Source: SB15 sp964639245 (GTDB lineage Bacteria > Chloroflexota > Anaerolineae > Aggregatilineales > J027). From it: a stretch of DNA of 64,000 nt. Below the pieces are notes generated by a model, which saw nothing but the letters and a program-made list of their open reading frames with translations, was not told where the DNA came from and did not search any database. Shown piece by piece: positions 1 through 8,296 of the stretch. How positions within the stretch are numbered: the first letter of the stretch is position 1; every line of letters begins with the position of its first letter. Both the position numbers and the translations under genes were made by a program. The stretch is from NCBI GenBank assembly GCA_964639245.1, contig CAZXCU010000007.1, positions 186,001-250,000 of the forward strand, given 5' to 3'.

Positions 1-1
1 C

Positions 2-214
2 AGCGCGGGTGATTTTGTCAACAGCATTGAACGCCTGCTGACCATGAAAATTAAGGTGTTGTATCCGGGGCATGGCGGGGAAAGTACCGACCCGGAAAAG
101 GATTTGAATTGGGCTGCCAACGCTGCCCGCGAACGGATCCACGAATTTCGGGAAAGTCAAACGGTGGGGGGCAAACGGCGGATTCAGATTCGGGCGAATA
201 CACAGGAGTCGTAA
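2..214 (+). CDS. C-terminal part of a metallo-beta-lactamase-fold hydrolase (5' end outside window)
   Basis: An open frame enters from the left edge and ends at TAA 212-214, giving 70 residues. It contains the motif VLYPGHGGES, which matches the PGHG segment of metallo-beta-lactamase-fold hydrolases, where the histidine is a metal ligand late in the fold. The tail is charged (ARERIHEF, GGKRRIQIR), as is usual for the last helices of the glyoxalase II/RNase Z-like groups. The upstream catalytic HxHxDH motif lies outside the window, so the substrate cannot be stated. A palindromic repeat follows immediately after the stop. Confidence 0.6.
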   Translation, partial: SAGDFVNSIERLLTMKIKVLYPGHGGESTDPEKDLNWAANAARERIHEFRESQTVGGKRRIQIRANTQES

Positions 215-217
215 TCT

Positions 218-256
218 CCTCACCCCTGCCCCTCTCCACAGGTTGGAGAGGGGAGT
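218..256. repeat. Dispersed palindromic repeat, family A, copy 1
   Basis: Imperfect palindrome with arms CCCCTCTCC and GGAGAGGGG around a short loop, preceded by CCTCACCCCTG. The same arms recur between genes at 8297, 26122, 27269, 35061 and 63115. It lies between the end of the hydrolase gene and the convergent LysM gene. Confidence 0.75.
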
Positions 257-294
257 CTAAAAATGATGACGGACAACCAAAAACCGCGCACTTG

Positions 295-738
295 CTACGA
301 TTGGATGGTGACATCGGGGATGACCAGCACTTGTCCGATATAAATGCGGTTGGCGTTACTGATGCCGTTGACCTGCGCGAGAACGGTCATGTTCACCCCA
401 AATTTACGCGCAATTTTGGAGAGCGTATCGCCCTGCTGGACGGTGTAGCTTGTGCCGCCGGGAGTGGGGGTAGGCGAAACGGCTGTGCTTTTCACGCACA
501 ACTGCTGCCCCACGTTAATCCGATTGATGTTGGCAAGGCCGTTGAGCGCCTGCAAATCATTCACCGAGAGACCATAGGTGCGGGCAATTCGATAGAAGGT
601 TTCGCCGCGCTGCACCGTGTGATATTGGTTACACACCGCCCCCCCTTCATTCGTGGAAGCAGCCACCGGAATGACCACGCCAAACATCATCAGCGTGAGC
701 ATCAGAACCGAGAGTAAAGCCATTTTCTTGAGCGACAT
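295..738 (-). CDS. Secreted protein with two LysM domains
   Basis: 147 residues. The start at 738 is preferred over an upstream start at 789 because AAAGGA lies 8 bases before it and the protein then begins with a classic signal peptide (MSLKKMALLSVLML, cleaved near AASTNEGG). Two LysM modules follow, at about residues 40-82 and 96-140, each with the Y-TVQ-GDTL/ETF...IA...G core and an ending NRI-VGQ-L. LysM modules bind N-acetylglucosamine polymers such as peptidoglycan, so the protein probably sits in or on the cell envelope. No catalytic domain is fused to it. A cysteine pair flanks the first module (VCNQYHT, QQLCVK) and might form a disulfide. Confidence 0.85.
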   Translation of the reverse strand: MSLKKMALLSVLMLTLMMFGVVIPVAASTNEGGAVCNQYHTVQRGETFYRIARTYGLSVNDLQALNGLANINRINVGQQLCVKSTAVSPTPTPGGTSYTVQQGDTLSKIARKFGVNMTVLAQVNGISNANRIYIGQVLVIPDVTIQS

Positions 739-923
739 TGTGTTTTTCCTTTCGATATTTCTATGGATAAGTACCACTTTGCCCCTCAAAAAGTTCCCGT
801 TTGGTATGTCGGACTTTCGACGGATTCTTGAGGTGGGAATTTGGGCGGATAAGGTGGTTCTAGCACCATCGTTTCATGACCTCCTGAAAATTCCCTATAC
901 TCTGCTGAAAAAGCGAGCATTTG

Positions 924-1505
924 ATGATGGATGTAAAACCTGTCACCTTAGAAGGGCGTGTGGTGCGCGTCGAACCCCTTGCCCTGCATCACGCCGAAGA
1001 TTTAGCCGAAATTGTGCATGAGGATATTTTTCGCTGTTACACCTACATTCCCGAATTTTCAGTGGATGGGCTGCGAAAGCTGATTGAATTTCATCTCAAT
1101 TCTGACCGTGTGGCGTTTGCGATGGTTGACAAGGAGTCTGGTAAAGCCGTCGGAGTCACCACCTATTTAGAAATTATTCCGGCGTTTCGCGGCTTGGAAA
1201 TCGGGCATACATGGATTGGTAAAAATTTTCAGGGAACCAAAGTCAATCCTGAATGTAAATATTTGCTGCTGCACCATGCCTTTGAAACCCTCGGCGCGAT
1301 TCGGGTGCAGCTCAAAACCGCCGGCACCAATACCCATAGTCAGCGTGCGATTGAAAAATTGGGCGCGAAAAAAGAGGGGGTCATGCGGCATCACCGCATT
1401 TTGCACACCGGACAAATTGACGACAGTGTGCTGTACAGTATTCTGGTCGAAGAATGGCCTAGTGTGAAATCAAAATTGGAAGAACGGCTGGGATTCATCC
1501 CGTAA
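924..1505 (+). CDS. GNAT family N-acetyltransferase, RimJ/RimL type
   Basis: About 193 residues. The protein matches the RimJ/RimL-like branch of GNAT enzymes: an N-terminal GRVVRVEPL strand, the LEIGHTWIGKNFQGTKVN segment of the acetyl-CoA loop region, and the C-terminal TNTHSQRAIEKLGAKKEGVMRHHRI motif spread over about residues 135-160. Enzymes of this branch acetylate amino groups of proteins, antibiotics or small amines; the acceptor cannot be told here. Two consecutive ATG codons (924 and 927) are possible starts and no strong Shine-Dalgarno sequence decides between them. A strong hairpin follows the stop. Confidence 0.8.
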   Translation: MMDVKPVTLEGRVVRVEPLALHHAEDLAEIVHEDIFRCYTYIPEFSVDGLRKLIEFHLNSDRVAFAMVDKESGKAVGVTTYLEIIPAFRGLEIGHTWIGKNFQGTKVNPECKYLLLHHAFETLGAIRVQLKTAGTNTHSQRAIEKLGAKKEGVMRHHRILHTGQIDDSVLYSILVEEWPSVKSKLEERLGFIP

Positions 1506-1513
1506 AAATTAAA

Positions 1514-1541
1514 CGGGGTGGGAAGTGTTTTTCCCACCCCG
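1514..1541 (-). terminator. Rho-independent terminator, probably for the minus-strand gene at 1550
   Basis: A perfect 9-bp stem CGGGGTGGG/CCCACCCCG encloses a 10-base loop. Read on the minus strand it is followed by a T-rich stretch (GTTTAATTTTTACG), as expected for an intrinsic terminator. It may also stop transcription from the acetyltransferase gene on the plus strand. Confidence 0.7.
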
Positions 1542-1549
1542 CCCCCTAT

Positions 1550-1846
1550 TTAGCGTTTCAACTGCCATAACTTGGTGGTGCCGGGCAACCCGAACATATC
1601 AATCGCCCGCGCCCCATCGCGCAGCAAACTGGCACTGGGGTTTTCATCCAAAAGAGCTTCCAGAATCTCCCGGACAGCCGCGAAGGGCCCGGCGGGATGA
1701 TTCAGGCTGGCGTGCAGGGCTTCGACATAGGCTCTTTCCTGAAACCGCGAAAAGGCCATCATAAAATCATAACTGGTGAATTCATTGCTAGACATACTGT
1801 TAATAACGTCACTCATCAACGGCGCGAGAGTCTCTTTGACACCCAT
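1550..1846 (-). CDS. Small protein of unknown function (98 aa)
   Basis: 98 residues, probably mostly helical and mildly acidic, with no motif I recognise. It is judged real because AGGAGA lies 7 bases before the ATG, an intrinsic terminator lies just after its stop, and the space fits exactly between two recognised genes. It is 45 bases downstream of the HATPase-GAF-SpoIIE phosphatase on the same strand, so it may be co-transcribed with it. The sequence lacks a signal peptide, membrane segment or cysteines. No function is proposed. Confidence 0.6.
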   Translation of the reverse strand: MGVKETLAPLMSDVINSMSSNEFTSYDFMMAFSRFQERAYVEALHASLNHPAGPFAAVREILEALLDENPSASLLRDGARAIDMFGLPGTTKLWQLKR

Positions 1847-1891
1847 ACTGTTTCTCCTGATTTTCTGCGCTTAAATATAACAAATGGTGGG

Positions 1892-3595
1892 CTATCGGGG
1901 TACACGTTTCATCACAATGAGCGTTTCATCGTCAAATGCGCCGGCTTCGGCAGCAAAGACGCTCGCTTCTTCGATAATGACTGCCGCGAGTGCTTGCGCT
2001 GGCAAATGAGCATGGTCACACACCACTTCCTTGAGCCGTTCTTCCCCGAATTCTTCCTCATCGGCATTGATAATTTCGGTGATGCCGTCCGTAAACAGCA
2101 CCAGTATATCATTTTCTTGCAGGGTCACAGTGGCCTCATGGTAAGCGGCGGTTTTGAACAGACCCACCGCCACCCCACTGCTGGTAATTTCTTCACATAC
2201 GCCGCGCTCATGCCGATATAACAGGGGCGGATTATGCCCCGCCGATGCAAACTGCATTTCGCCCGTGCTGGTATCCAGATAGCCAACAAAAACCGTCGCA
2301 AACATGCGGGAACGCTGCGAACGTAAAATCAAATCATTGGCGCGTTTGATCATTTCGGCAGGGGGCAGTCCCAGACTCATCCCGAAGCGTAACACCGTCA
2401 CCGTCAACGCCATGAACAACGCCGAGGGAATCCCTTTGCCAGATACATCGGCAATCAGAATCGCCAAACGTCCGTCTTCCATTTCGTAAAAATCATAAAA
2501 ATCCCCGGCGACATCGCGGATAGGTTTCCAGTGATAGGCAATGTCCCAGCCCGTTAATTGGGGAACGGTTTCTGGCAAAAAACTGATTTGAATGGCGCGG
2601 GCGGTTTCCAATTCACGGTTGAGCAGTTGCTGTTCCAATTCCTGTGCATAGAGGCGGGCATTTTCAATACTAATCGCCGCTTGGGAGGACATGGCGCTGA
2701 GAAGCTGTTCATCCCGACGGGTAAACGCCCCACCTTTTTTATTCACCAACTGCACGACCCCGATAATTTTTTGCTGCGGGTTTCGCATGGGGAGGGTCAA
2801 AATGCTCTGGGTGCGATAACCGGTAATCTGGTCGTAATAGGGATTAAAACGGGGATTTTCATAGGCTTCGGGGATGTTGAGGGTTTGTCCGGTTTCAGCC
2901 ACATACCCGGCGATGCCTTCGCCCATTTTCAGGCGAATTTCCGGCAAAATACCCTGATCTTCTAATAAAATCCGTGAGAACAATTCGCCTTTTTCTTCAT
3001 CAATCAGGTACAGTGTCCCGCGTTCGGCTTCAATCGTATCCACCAAGCGTTTAACAATGAGCGCCAGCAAATCATTCAAATCAATGCCGCTGCTCATGAT
3101 TTCGCTCACGGCACGAATCGCGTTAAATTCCTGTTTTTCGCGCCGCCGTTCCCGCAGAATATTTTCGCGTTGAATCTGCTTGGTCAAAATCAGCAGGTTG
3201 GGGTTGCCCTGCCGATGAGAAATTTTGCGTTCGACTTTATCGACCAGATTATAAATTAAATGCAACCCCATCCCGCCGTTAATGCGCGATTCTATCGGTT
3301 CGTGAATGTCAAACGGTTTGACTTTGGATGCGTCGAAGGGTTCTCCCCAATCCACCAAGGTGAGTTTAAGCTGATGGTCGGCTAAATCCGCCCGAATTTC
3401 GATTTCTCCGGCCGGGTCGTTGTGGTAGGCATGGTGAATAATGTTGGTGGTTGCTTCTTCCACCGCCAGTTCGAGTTCAAACAACACGCTCTCACTCAAT
3501 TCAAGACGATGGGCTAACCCCTGAACAAAAAATGAAATGGTGCTGAGGTTTTCGAGATTGGCTTGAACCCGTAATTTGCCAAGCTGGTATTGCAT
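1892..3595 (-). CDS. Three-domain phosphatase: anti-sigma-type ATPase, GAF, SpoIIE/PP2C
   Basis: 567 residues. Residues 1-135 are a GHKL ATPase like RsbW/SpoIIAB: E47 and N51 lie in the N-box (ELAVEEATTN) and a glycine box is seen at INGGMGLHLIYN. A linker helix leads to a GAF domain at about 165-315, a ligand sensor. Residues about 335-565 are a SpoIIE-type PP2C phosphatase with the metal-binding aspartates of GDFYD (364-368) and DVSGKG (383-388), and the late LFTDGITE and DDETL motifs. In partner-switching systems kinase and phosphatase usually oppose each other on a STAS-domain antagonist; here both are in one chain. No STAS protein or sigma factor is adjacent. The protein appears cytoplasmic. 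Confidence 0.88.
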   Translation of the reverse strand: MQYQLGKLRVQANLENLSTISFFVQGLAHRLELSESVLFELELAVEEATTNIIHHAYHNDPAGEIEIRADLADHQLKLTLVDWGEPFDASKVKPFDIHEPIESRINGGMGLHLIYNLVDKVERKISHRQGNPNLLILTKQIQRENILRERRREKQEFNAIRAVSEIMSSGIDLNDLLALIVKRLVDTIEAERGTLYLIDEEKGELFSRILLEDQGILPEIRLKMGEGIAGYVAETGQTLNIPEAYENPRFNPYYDQITGYRTQSILTLPMRNPQQKIIGVVQLVNKKGGAFTRRDEQLLSAMSSQAAISIENARLYAQELEQQLLNRELETARAIQISFLPETVPQLTGWDIAYHWKPIRDVAGDFYDFYEMEDGRLAILIADVSGKGIPSALFMALTVTVLRFGMSLGLPPAEMIKRANDLILRSQRSRMFATVFVGYLDTSTGEMQFASAGHNPPLLYRHERGVCEEITSSGVAVGLFKTAAYHEATVTLQENDILVLFTDGITEIINADEEEFGEERLKEVVCDHAHLPAQALAAVIIEEASVFAAEAGAFDDETLIVMKRVPR

Positions 3596-3688
3596 AACAA
3601 CACGATTTTTTCTGTGTGGACGTTATTTTGATTGTACCCAAAAATTAGGGGGTTTCACCTAAAAAGGGATAAATAGAACCAATCTCCG

Positions 3689-3716
3689 TTATCAAAGGCA
3701 TAAATTCTCATATACT
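3689..3716 (+). promoter_or_regulatory. Candidate sigma70-type promoter for the PaiB-like gene
   Basis: TTATCA at 3689-3694 and TATACT at 3711-3716 are separated by 16 bases, 26 bases before the ATG at 3742. Each box matches four or five of six consensus bases. It lies in the divergent region between two genes. Confidence 0.35.
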
Positions 3717-3741
3717 GAGAGGAAATCAGGAAGCAGCAGCC

Positions 3742-4356
3742 ATGTATATCCCCGGTTCATTTAAAGAAGAAAATCTCGATGTGCTGTATGATCTCATGGA
3801 GCGTTACAATTTTGCGACTCTGTTCAGCCAGCAGGAGGGTACACCCTTTGCGACCCACCTCCCCTTTATGATTGACCGCACACGCGGTACATTGATCGCC
3901 CATTTTGCCCGCGCCAATCCCCATTGGAAAATGTTGGATGCACAAACGGAAGTCTTGGTGGTTTTTCAGGGCGCACACACCTACATTTCGCCTGCGTGGT
4001 ATGAAAATCAAGTGACCGTTCCCACATGGAATTATGCAGTCGTGCATGTATACGGCAAACCCATTTTGATTCATGATCCCGAAACACTGCGTCCGATGGT
4101 CGAAACCCTCGTACAGCAGCATGAACATGCCGGATGGGATATGATGCAGGCAGACTCCATCATGGACGGGCAGTTAAAAGCCATTGTCGGGCTAGAAATT
4201 CCCATCTTGCGGGTGGAAGGCAAGTACAAATTCAACCAGAATCGGACAGTGGCTGACCAACAAGGCGTGATACGGGCTTTAGCACAGGCTACCGATCCTT
4301 TGCAGCAGGAAACCGCCGACATCATGCGCCGCAATCTCGAAAAACTGAGTGTGTAA
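3742..4356 (+). CDS. PaiB-like FMN-binding protein
   Basis: 204 residues, the usual PaiB length. It begins with MYIPGSFKEEN and contains THLPFM, HFARANPHWK, and the YISPAWYE...VPTWNYAVVHVYGKP region, all typical of the PaiB family (FMN-binding split barrel). In Bacillus PaiB is reported as a negative regulator of sporulation and protease genes together with PaiA; in other phyla the role is mostly unknown, with flavin or heme binding suggested. No PaiA acetyltransferase lies next to it, though a GNAT gene is 2 kb upstream. The next gene starts 10 bases downstream and is probably co-transcribed. Confidence 0.85.
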   Translation: MYIPGSFKEENLDVLYDLMERYNFATLFSQQEGTPFATHLPFMIDRTRGTLIAHFARANPHWKMLDAQTEVLVVFQGAHTYISPAWYENQVTVPTWNYAVVHVYGKPILIHDPETLRPMVETLVQQHEHAGWDMMQADSIMDGQLKAIVGLEIPILRVEGKYKFNQNRTVADQQGVIRALAQATDPLQQETADIMRRNLEKLSV

Positions 4357-4366
4357 GGAGAACAAG

Positions 4367-4843
4367 ATGCTATCATCACAAGACCGCAAAAAGTACATCG
4401 CCAAAATTCGCAGCCTGCCCGCCCAATTGCGTGAACTGGTTGAACCTTTATCCGACGCACAATTGACGACACATTTTCTGGAAAACGAATGGACAGTTGC
4501 GCAGAATGTCCATCATCTGGTCGATTCACACATGAATAGTTTTATCCGCCTCAAGCTGATGCTGACGGAAGAACGCCCTCCCCTCAAACCCTATCTCCAA
4601 GAAGAATGGGCAAAATTGGCGGATTACAGCCTGCCGATTGAAGTCTCGCTCAAACTTTTAGAAGCGCTGCACGAACGCTGGGCGGCGGTGTTTGAAAGTC
4701 TGGATTATGATCAATGGCAGCGCACCGGGTATCATCCCGAAGTCGGGCAGATTCGCGCTGACGATTTGCTCAAATCCTATGCGGAACATGGGGAATCGCA
4801 CCTTGACCAGATTCAACGTACCCTCGCTGCGGAGAAAAAATAA
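4367..4843 (+). CDS. DinB/YfiT-like metal-dependent protein
   Basis: 158 residues. The ATG at 4367 is chosen because AAGGAG stands 6 bases before it, overlapping the end of the PaiB-like gene. The protein is a four-helix bundle candidate of the DinB superfamily: NEWTVAQNVHHLVDSHMNS carries the first histidine ligand and HGESHLDQI near the C-terminus carries the paired HxxxH. Relatives include the thiol S-transferases that use bacillithiol or mycothiol and the Bacillus YfiT hydrolase. The exact thiol or substrate cannot be deduced. Confidence 0.75.
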   Translation: MLSSQDRKKYIAKIRSLPAQLRELVEPLSDAQLTTHFLENEWTVAQNVHHLVDSHMNSFIRLKLMLTEERPPLKPYLQEEWAKLADYSLPIEVSLKLLEALHERWAAVFESLDYDQWQRTGYHPEVGQIRADDLLKSYAEHGESHLDQIQRTLAAEKK

Positions 4844-4901
4844 CCCTGCGTGGTTATTAACGATGAATATACGGATGCAATAGCTTGTGTCCGTATTAAT
4901 C

Positions 4902-5392
4902 TTACGCCAGTTTGATGTCTTGCAGGGCTTTTTCGGACGTAGGTATCAAGCCGGGAATGTCTTCGCCGTTGCCGTTGAGATATTTTTCGTAGGTGCTGGC
5001 GAACATCCCTTCCAACGGATTCCCACCCTCACCGAACAGTAGCGCCATCAGGTCGAAATCCCCTTCACCCGTCATATCGCCCTCACCATTGAGAAAAGGC
5101 TTTTCCAGACGATTGATACCAACGGGTTTCGTTGGTCTGCGTCCGGTGAGAGTCTTGCCCTCAAGCTGCCCCATTTTCGCTTCAACATCACTCATCAGGC
5201 TAAGAAGCATACCGCCCGCCGTTTCCAGCAGTTTTGCGCCTTCCGCCAGTACCGTTGCCCCTGTGACCGCCTCCGATAAGGCTTGCAAAGCGCTGACCTC
5301 AACACTGATAACCCGTTCCACAAGGTCAGCCGCCCCCGCGTTGGGGATGGATAAAAGCCAGTATCTCTGGGGTCTTCGCCATTTGGATTCAT
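4902..5392 (-). pseudogene. Frameshifted gene of unknown function, possible toxin-system component
   Basis: An ATG at 5392 with GGAGG 7 bases upstream starts MNPNGEDPRDTGFYPSP, but that frame soon turns into low-quality Arg/Trp-rich sequence. From about codon 15 a neighbouring frame reads AADLVERVISVEVSALQAL and then a coherent chain to 4902 ending in SEKALQDIKLA. The simplest reading is one gene of about 163 residues with a single-base indel near 5340, where the sequence has a run of five G (minus strand). The protein would be helical with a Gly/Glu-rich middle. No family is recognised. It lies directly downstream of the probable immunity gene. Confidence 0.5.
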
Positions 5393-5419
5393 GCAATTAC
5401 CTCCATCTTCATCAAATGA

Positions 5420-5851
5420 TTACTGTGGATTATCAACATAGTTCAGTATCTCTATAACTCCCAAGTCATATTTAACAGGGTCAACCCTTGCAAGTTTCTT
5501 TTGCCCCCCTCTGCCAATCTCAAAAAAAATGTACGGATTATGAGGCGTAACTTTTGCTTCAATGAGTGCCTCACATCCAATGATGTTACAAAGACCCGCA
5601 ATTATCTTTTCCTCCTCATTAGGGATTAAATCAGAACGACATAATATTATATCAATTATGACCGGGAAGCCTTCTGACCTAATCATACGAGTGGCAACAA
5701 CAGATATATTCTCAGGTATTACATCCCAATTTATCCATTCATCTTGCACTATCAAATCTGTTCTTTTTATTTGAAATAATTCTATAAGAGAACTTTCCAA
5801 TTCCTCTTTAGAAAATGCCTTATTGAAAGGTATAAAATATAATGCCAACAT
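5420..5851 (-). CDS. Small protein, possible immunity protein
   Basis: 143 residues, start supported by GAGGAG 6 bases before ATG. It has alternating strands and helices (LALYFIPFNKAF, IIDIILCRSDL, IIAGLCNIIGCEALIEA, YIFFEIGR) and no recognised motif. It starts 40 bases downstream of the toxin-like pseudogene on the same strand, the normal place of an immunity gene in polymorphic toxin loci, and its base composition is clearly AT-richer than the flanking genes. Size and position, not homology, suggest immunity. It could equally be an unrelated small protein acquired with the island. Confidence 0.55.
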   Translation of the reverse strand: MLALYFIPFNKAFSKEELESSLIELFQIKRTDLIVQDEWINWDVIPENISVVATRMIRSEGFPVIIDIILCRSDLIPNEEEKIIAGLCNIIGCEALIEAKVTPHNPYIFFEIGRGGQKKLARVDPVKYDLGVIEILNYVDNPQ

Positions 5852-5890
5852 ATCTTACTCCTCTAAGAATTCACAAAAGCAATGCTAAAT

Positions 5891-6737
5891 CTAGGGACGA
5901 CCTGTCGCCGCTTGCCAGTTATCTAATGCTTGGCTCAAGGCTTGGTCATCAACGCTATTTCCTGGAATAGTTTCCCAAGCCCTAACAGCTTCCTCAATAG
6001 TAGCTCTATTGCTCTGCAAGAAGGATGGGTCGCGGTAGGCAAATTGGCTTTGAAGAATGGTAAGTGGGTCGCCTTCCCTAACGATATTTTGAAGAATTCT
6101 GTATCCAGAACCATCCAGATTTATGAATCCATCCCCACTAACAGGCCAAAGATGGTATATTCCACTGCCGTGTTTATCATCAAACCCATAGATACGAGTT
6201 TCTCCATTCCTAGTTATTTGGATTCGGTTATCCGGTATATATGTCCCTCCGCCAGCTCTTATTTCGGCAATATCATCTATAACCTTCTGCTCATAAGCAG
6301 GGTCAATAATAGTATTTCTCGCTCCTTTAGACGCATCCAAAACTTGGTCAGCGTAATGTCGCCCAGTTCTCTCTATTATATCTGTGTTCGTGGGTTGACC
6401 CCTTCCTGGTCTTGGATTTTTTCCAGTTCCACTGGGATTACTGGAAGCCATCCACACGCCATAGCCACCATAAGCACCTCGCGCAGCGGAACCAACGCCA
6501 GAGAGATTAATCGCAGGCACAAGCGCCGAGTCCAGTGGCATCGCAGCAACAACCGAGCGCGGAAATGTCCCAGAGATAACGATGCGACCCGTGCCATTGC
6601 GTGAGATAGAGGTATCTGAGGCCCGCCAACCACCAAAGGGGTTGCCACCGCTACCTTTCGCTCATCAGGACTCCAAGCAATTTCTTAATCTCCATTGGAT
6701 TTAGCGTTTTGTACGAATCGTAGATAGTAATTGCCAT
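5891..6737 (-). pseudogene. Toxin-like gene broken by a frameshift
   Basis: The C-terminal 216 codons (from 6541) are open, and the same frame stays open upstream to about 6665 with sensible residues (GGNPFGGWRASDTSIS) but no start codon. In another frame an ATG at 6737 with AAGGAG 5-6 bases before it begins MAITIYDSYKTLNPMEIKK and stops at TAG 6651-6653. A one-base shift between about 6651 and 6665 joins them into one protein of about 280 residues. It shows a Gly/Ala-rich region, a Pro/Gly-rich linker (GKNPRPGRGQPT) and a compact C-terminal domain with DDKHGSGIYHLWP, a layout like the tip of a polymorphic toxin. Domain identity is unknown. The following small gene could be its immunity gene. 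Confidence 0.55.
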
Positions 6738-6747
6738 CTTTTTCTCC

Positions 6748-6849
6748 TTAATCACCACCAGAAATTGCTGCCCCACCGGTATGAGGTACAGATCTATTCA
6801 AATCCGTATCTTTAAACTCTGTATATGTTCCTTGTCTGAAATTTTTCAT
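6748..6849 (-). CDS. Possible 33-residue peptide upstream of the toxin-like gene
   Basis: ATG 6849 to TAA 6750 encodes a peptide that begins MKNFRQGTYTEF and ends HTGGAAISGGD. Its stop overlaps the Shine-Dalgarno region of the next minus-strand reading frame (ATG 6737), suggesting coupling. It has no good Shine-Dalgarno of its own; TATACT just 4 bases before the ATG would fit a leaderless transcript. It may also be a remnant of a longer gene. Confidence 0.3.
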   Translation of the reverse strand: MKNFRQGTYTEFKDTDLNRSVPHTGGAAISGGD

Positions 6850-6887
6850 AATGAGTATAGTTATGAATACACATAGGATTGATGGCG

Positions 6888-8285
6888 ATGAGAGCAAAAT
6901 TTGCGATTCTGCTTGGGTTACTTTTGATGGGCTTTGTGCGTCACAGTTCAGCCGTACAAACGCAAGTAGTCAGCTATTCCGCCAGCCATGAAAATTTTGC
7001 CAACCCCGAACGCGGCTTTTATATTCAACGTACCCCCCTGTGGATTAACGGGGAACGGTATCCGCTTGAAAGCGAAGATTTAGAAAGCGCCAAAACGCAG
7101 GGCATCAGCCTCATTCGGACATATTATATTCTGGAAGACTATCGGGATGTCCCCCTGCCGGATGATTTTTTTGCGATGCTCCAAGCGGATTTCACCATCA
7201 TAAGACAAACCGGATTCAAGGTGATTTTGCGTTTTAGCTACAACTTTCCCACCAATGACGATTACACCGAATCCATAGACGCGCCCTTAGCCATGGTGCT
7301 GCATCATCTTGAACAACTGACCCCCATCTTACATGAAAATAAGGACATCATCGCTCATATGGACGCGGGGTTTGTGGGGGCATGGGGCGAATGGCACAGT
7401 TCTAGCAACCGCCTGATTGAACCAAACGGCAGTTTGAACGATGCGTCGAAGGCCATCATTGAGGCACTTTTAGCGGCGTTGCCTTCCGAACGCATGATTG
7501 CCCTGCGCTACCCCCTGCTCAAACAGGAATTATTTGGCCCCGACCCACTTTCATCAGAAATGGCCTACAACCAAACACCCCAAGCCCGTATTGGCGCACA
7601 TAATGATTGTTTTCTTGCCTCTGATGACAACTGGGGAACATATCTGGATGCTGAAGGCGAAGAACAAATTGATTTTTTCAAAAATTACCTCAGCACCGAC
7701 AATCGTTTTGTGGTGCAAAGCGGCGAAACATGCAACACCGCCGAAGATGCCCAACCCTTTATTGGCTGTGAGAATGCGCTGAACGAGTTGGCCTTGCTGC
7801 ACTGGTCAAGCCTCAATGTGGACTATCATCCAGACGTGCTGGAGGGTTGGCGGGCAGAAGGTTGTTTTGAGGAAATTGCCCAGCGCTTAGGCTATCGGTT
7901 GCGCCTGATTGAAGCCGAAGCGCCCCCCACCGCCGAAGCCGGCGACAGTTGGACAGTCCACCTAACGCTCATCAATGAAGGCTTTGCCGCCCCCTATAAT
8001 CCGCGTGATTTTGAGCTGTGGTTAGAAGGCGAAGACGGCGCACGGCATCCCTTAGAACTTTTAGAAACCCCCGACCCGCGTTTCTGGCTGCCAGACATGG
8101 GCAAAATTGAATTAACCCTTGAAGCAACTCTGCCGGACGACCTGCCCAATGGCGTGTATGAACTTTTGTTAGCGTTGCCTGACCCCGCCCTGTCTGACCG
8201 CCCCGATTATGCGCTTCGCTTCGCTAATGAAGATCTCTGGGAAGACGGCTATCATCGGATGAATCTGAGAGTGCGGGTGGACTAA
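6888..8285 (+). CDS. Secreted DUF4874/DUF4832 protein
   Basis: 465 residues from the ATG at 6888, which sits 9 bases after AGGA; ATG 6882 is also possible. A signal peptide (AKFAILLGLLLMGFV, cleaved near SSA) leads to an N-terminal module with NPERGFYIQ, the signature of DUF4874, and HMDAGFVGAWGEWH in the middle, which resembles the active-site region of TIM-barrel glycoside hydrolases. The DUF4832 part includes LRYPLLK...FGPDPLS and ends in a beta-sandwich-like tail. Such proteins are predicted carbohydrate-active enzymes with no defined substrate. It is transcribed away from the minus-strand toxin island and its composition returns to that of the chromosome. Confidence 0.8.
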   Translation: MRAKFAILLGLLLMGFVRHSSAVQTQVVSYSASHENFANPERGFYIQRTPLWINGERYPLESEDLESAKTQGISLIRTYYILEDYRDVPLPDDFFAMLQADFTIIRQTGFKVILRFSYNFPTNDDYTESIDAPLAMVLHHLEQLTPILHENKDIIAHMDAGFVGAWGEWHSSSNRLIEPNGSLNDASKAIIEALLAALPSERMIALRYPLLKQELFGPDPLSSEMAYNQTPQARIGAHNDCFLASDDNWGTYLDAEGEEQIDFFKNYLSTDNRFVVQSGETCNTAEDAQPFIGCENALNELALLHWSSLNVDYHPDVLEGWRAEGCFEEIAQRLGYRLRLIEAEAPPTAEAGDSWTVHLTLINEGFAAPYNPRDFELWLEGEDGARHPLELLETPDPRFWLPDMGKIELTLEATLPDDLPNGVYELLLALPDPALSDRPDYALRFANEDLWEDGYHRMNLRVRVD

Positions 8286-8296
8286 TGGAGAAAGCC

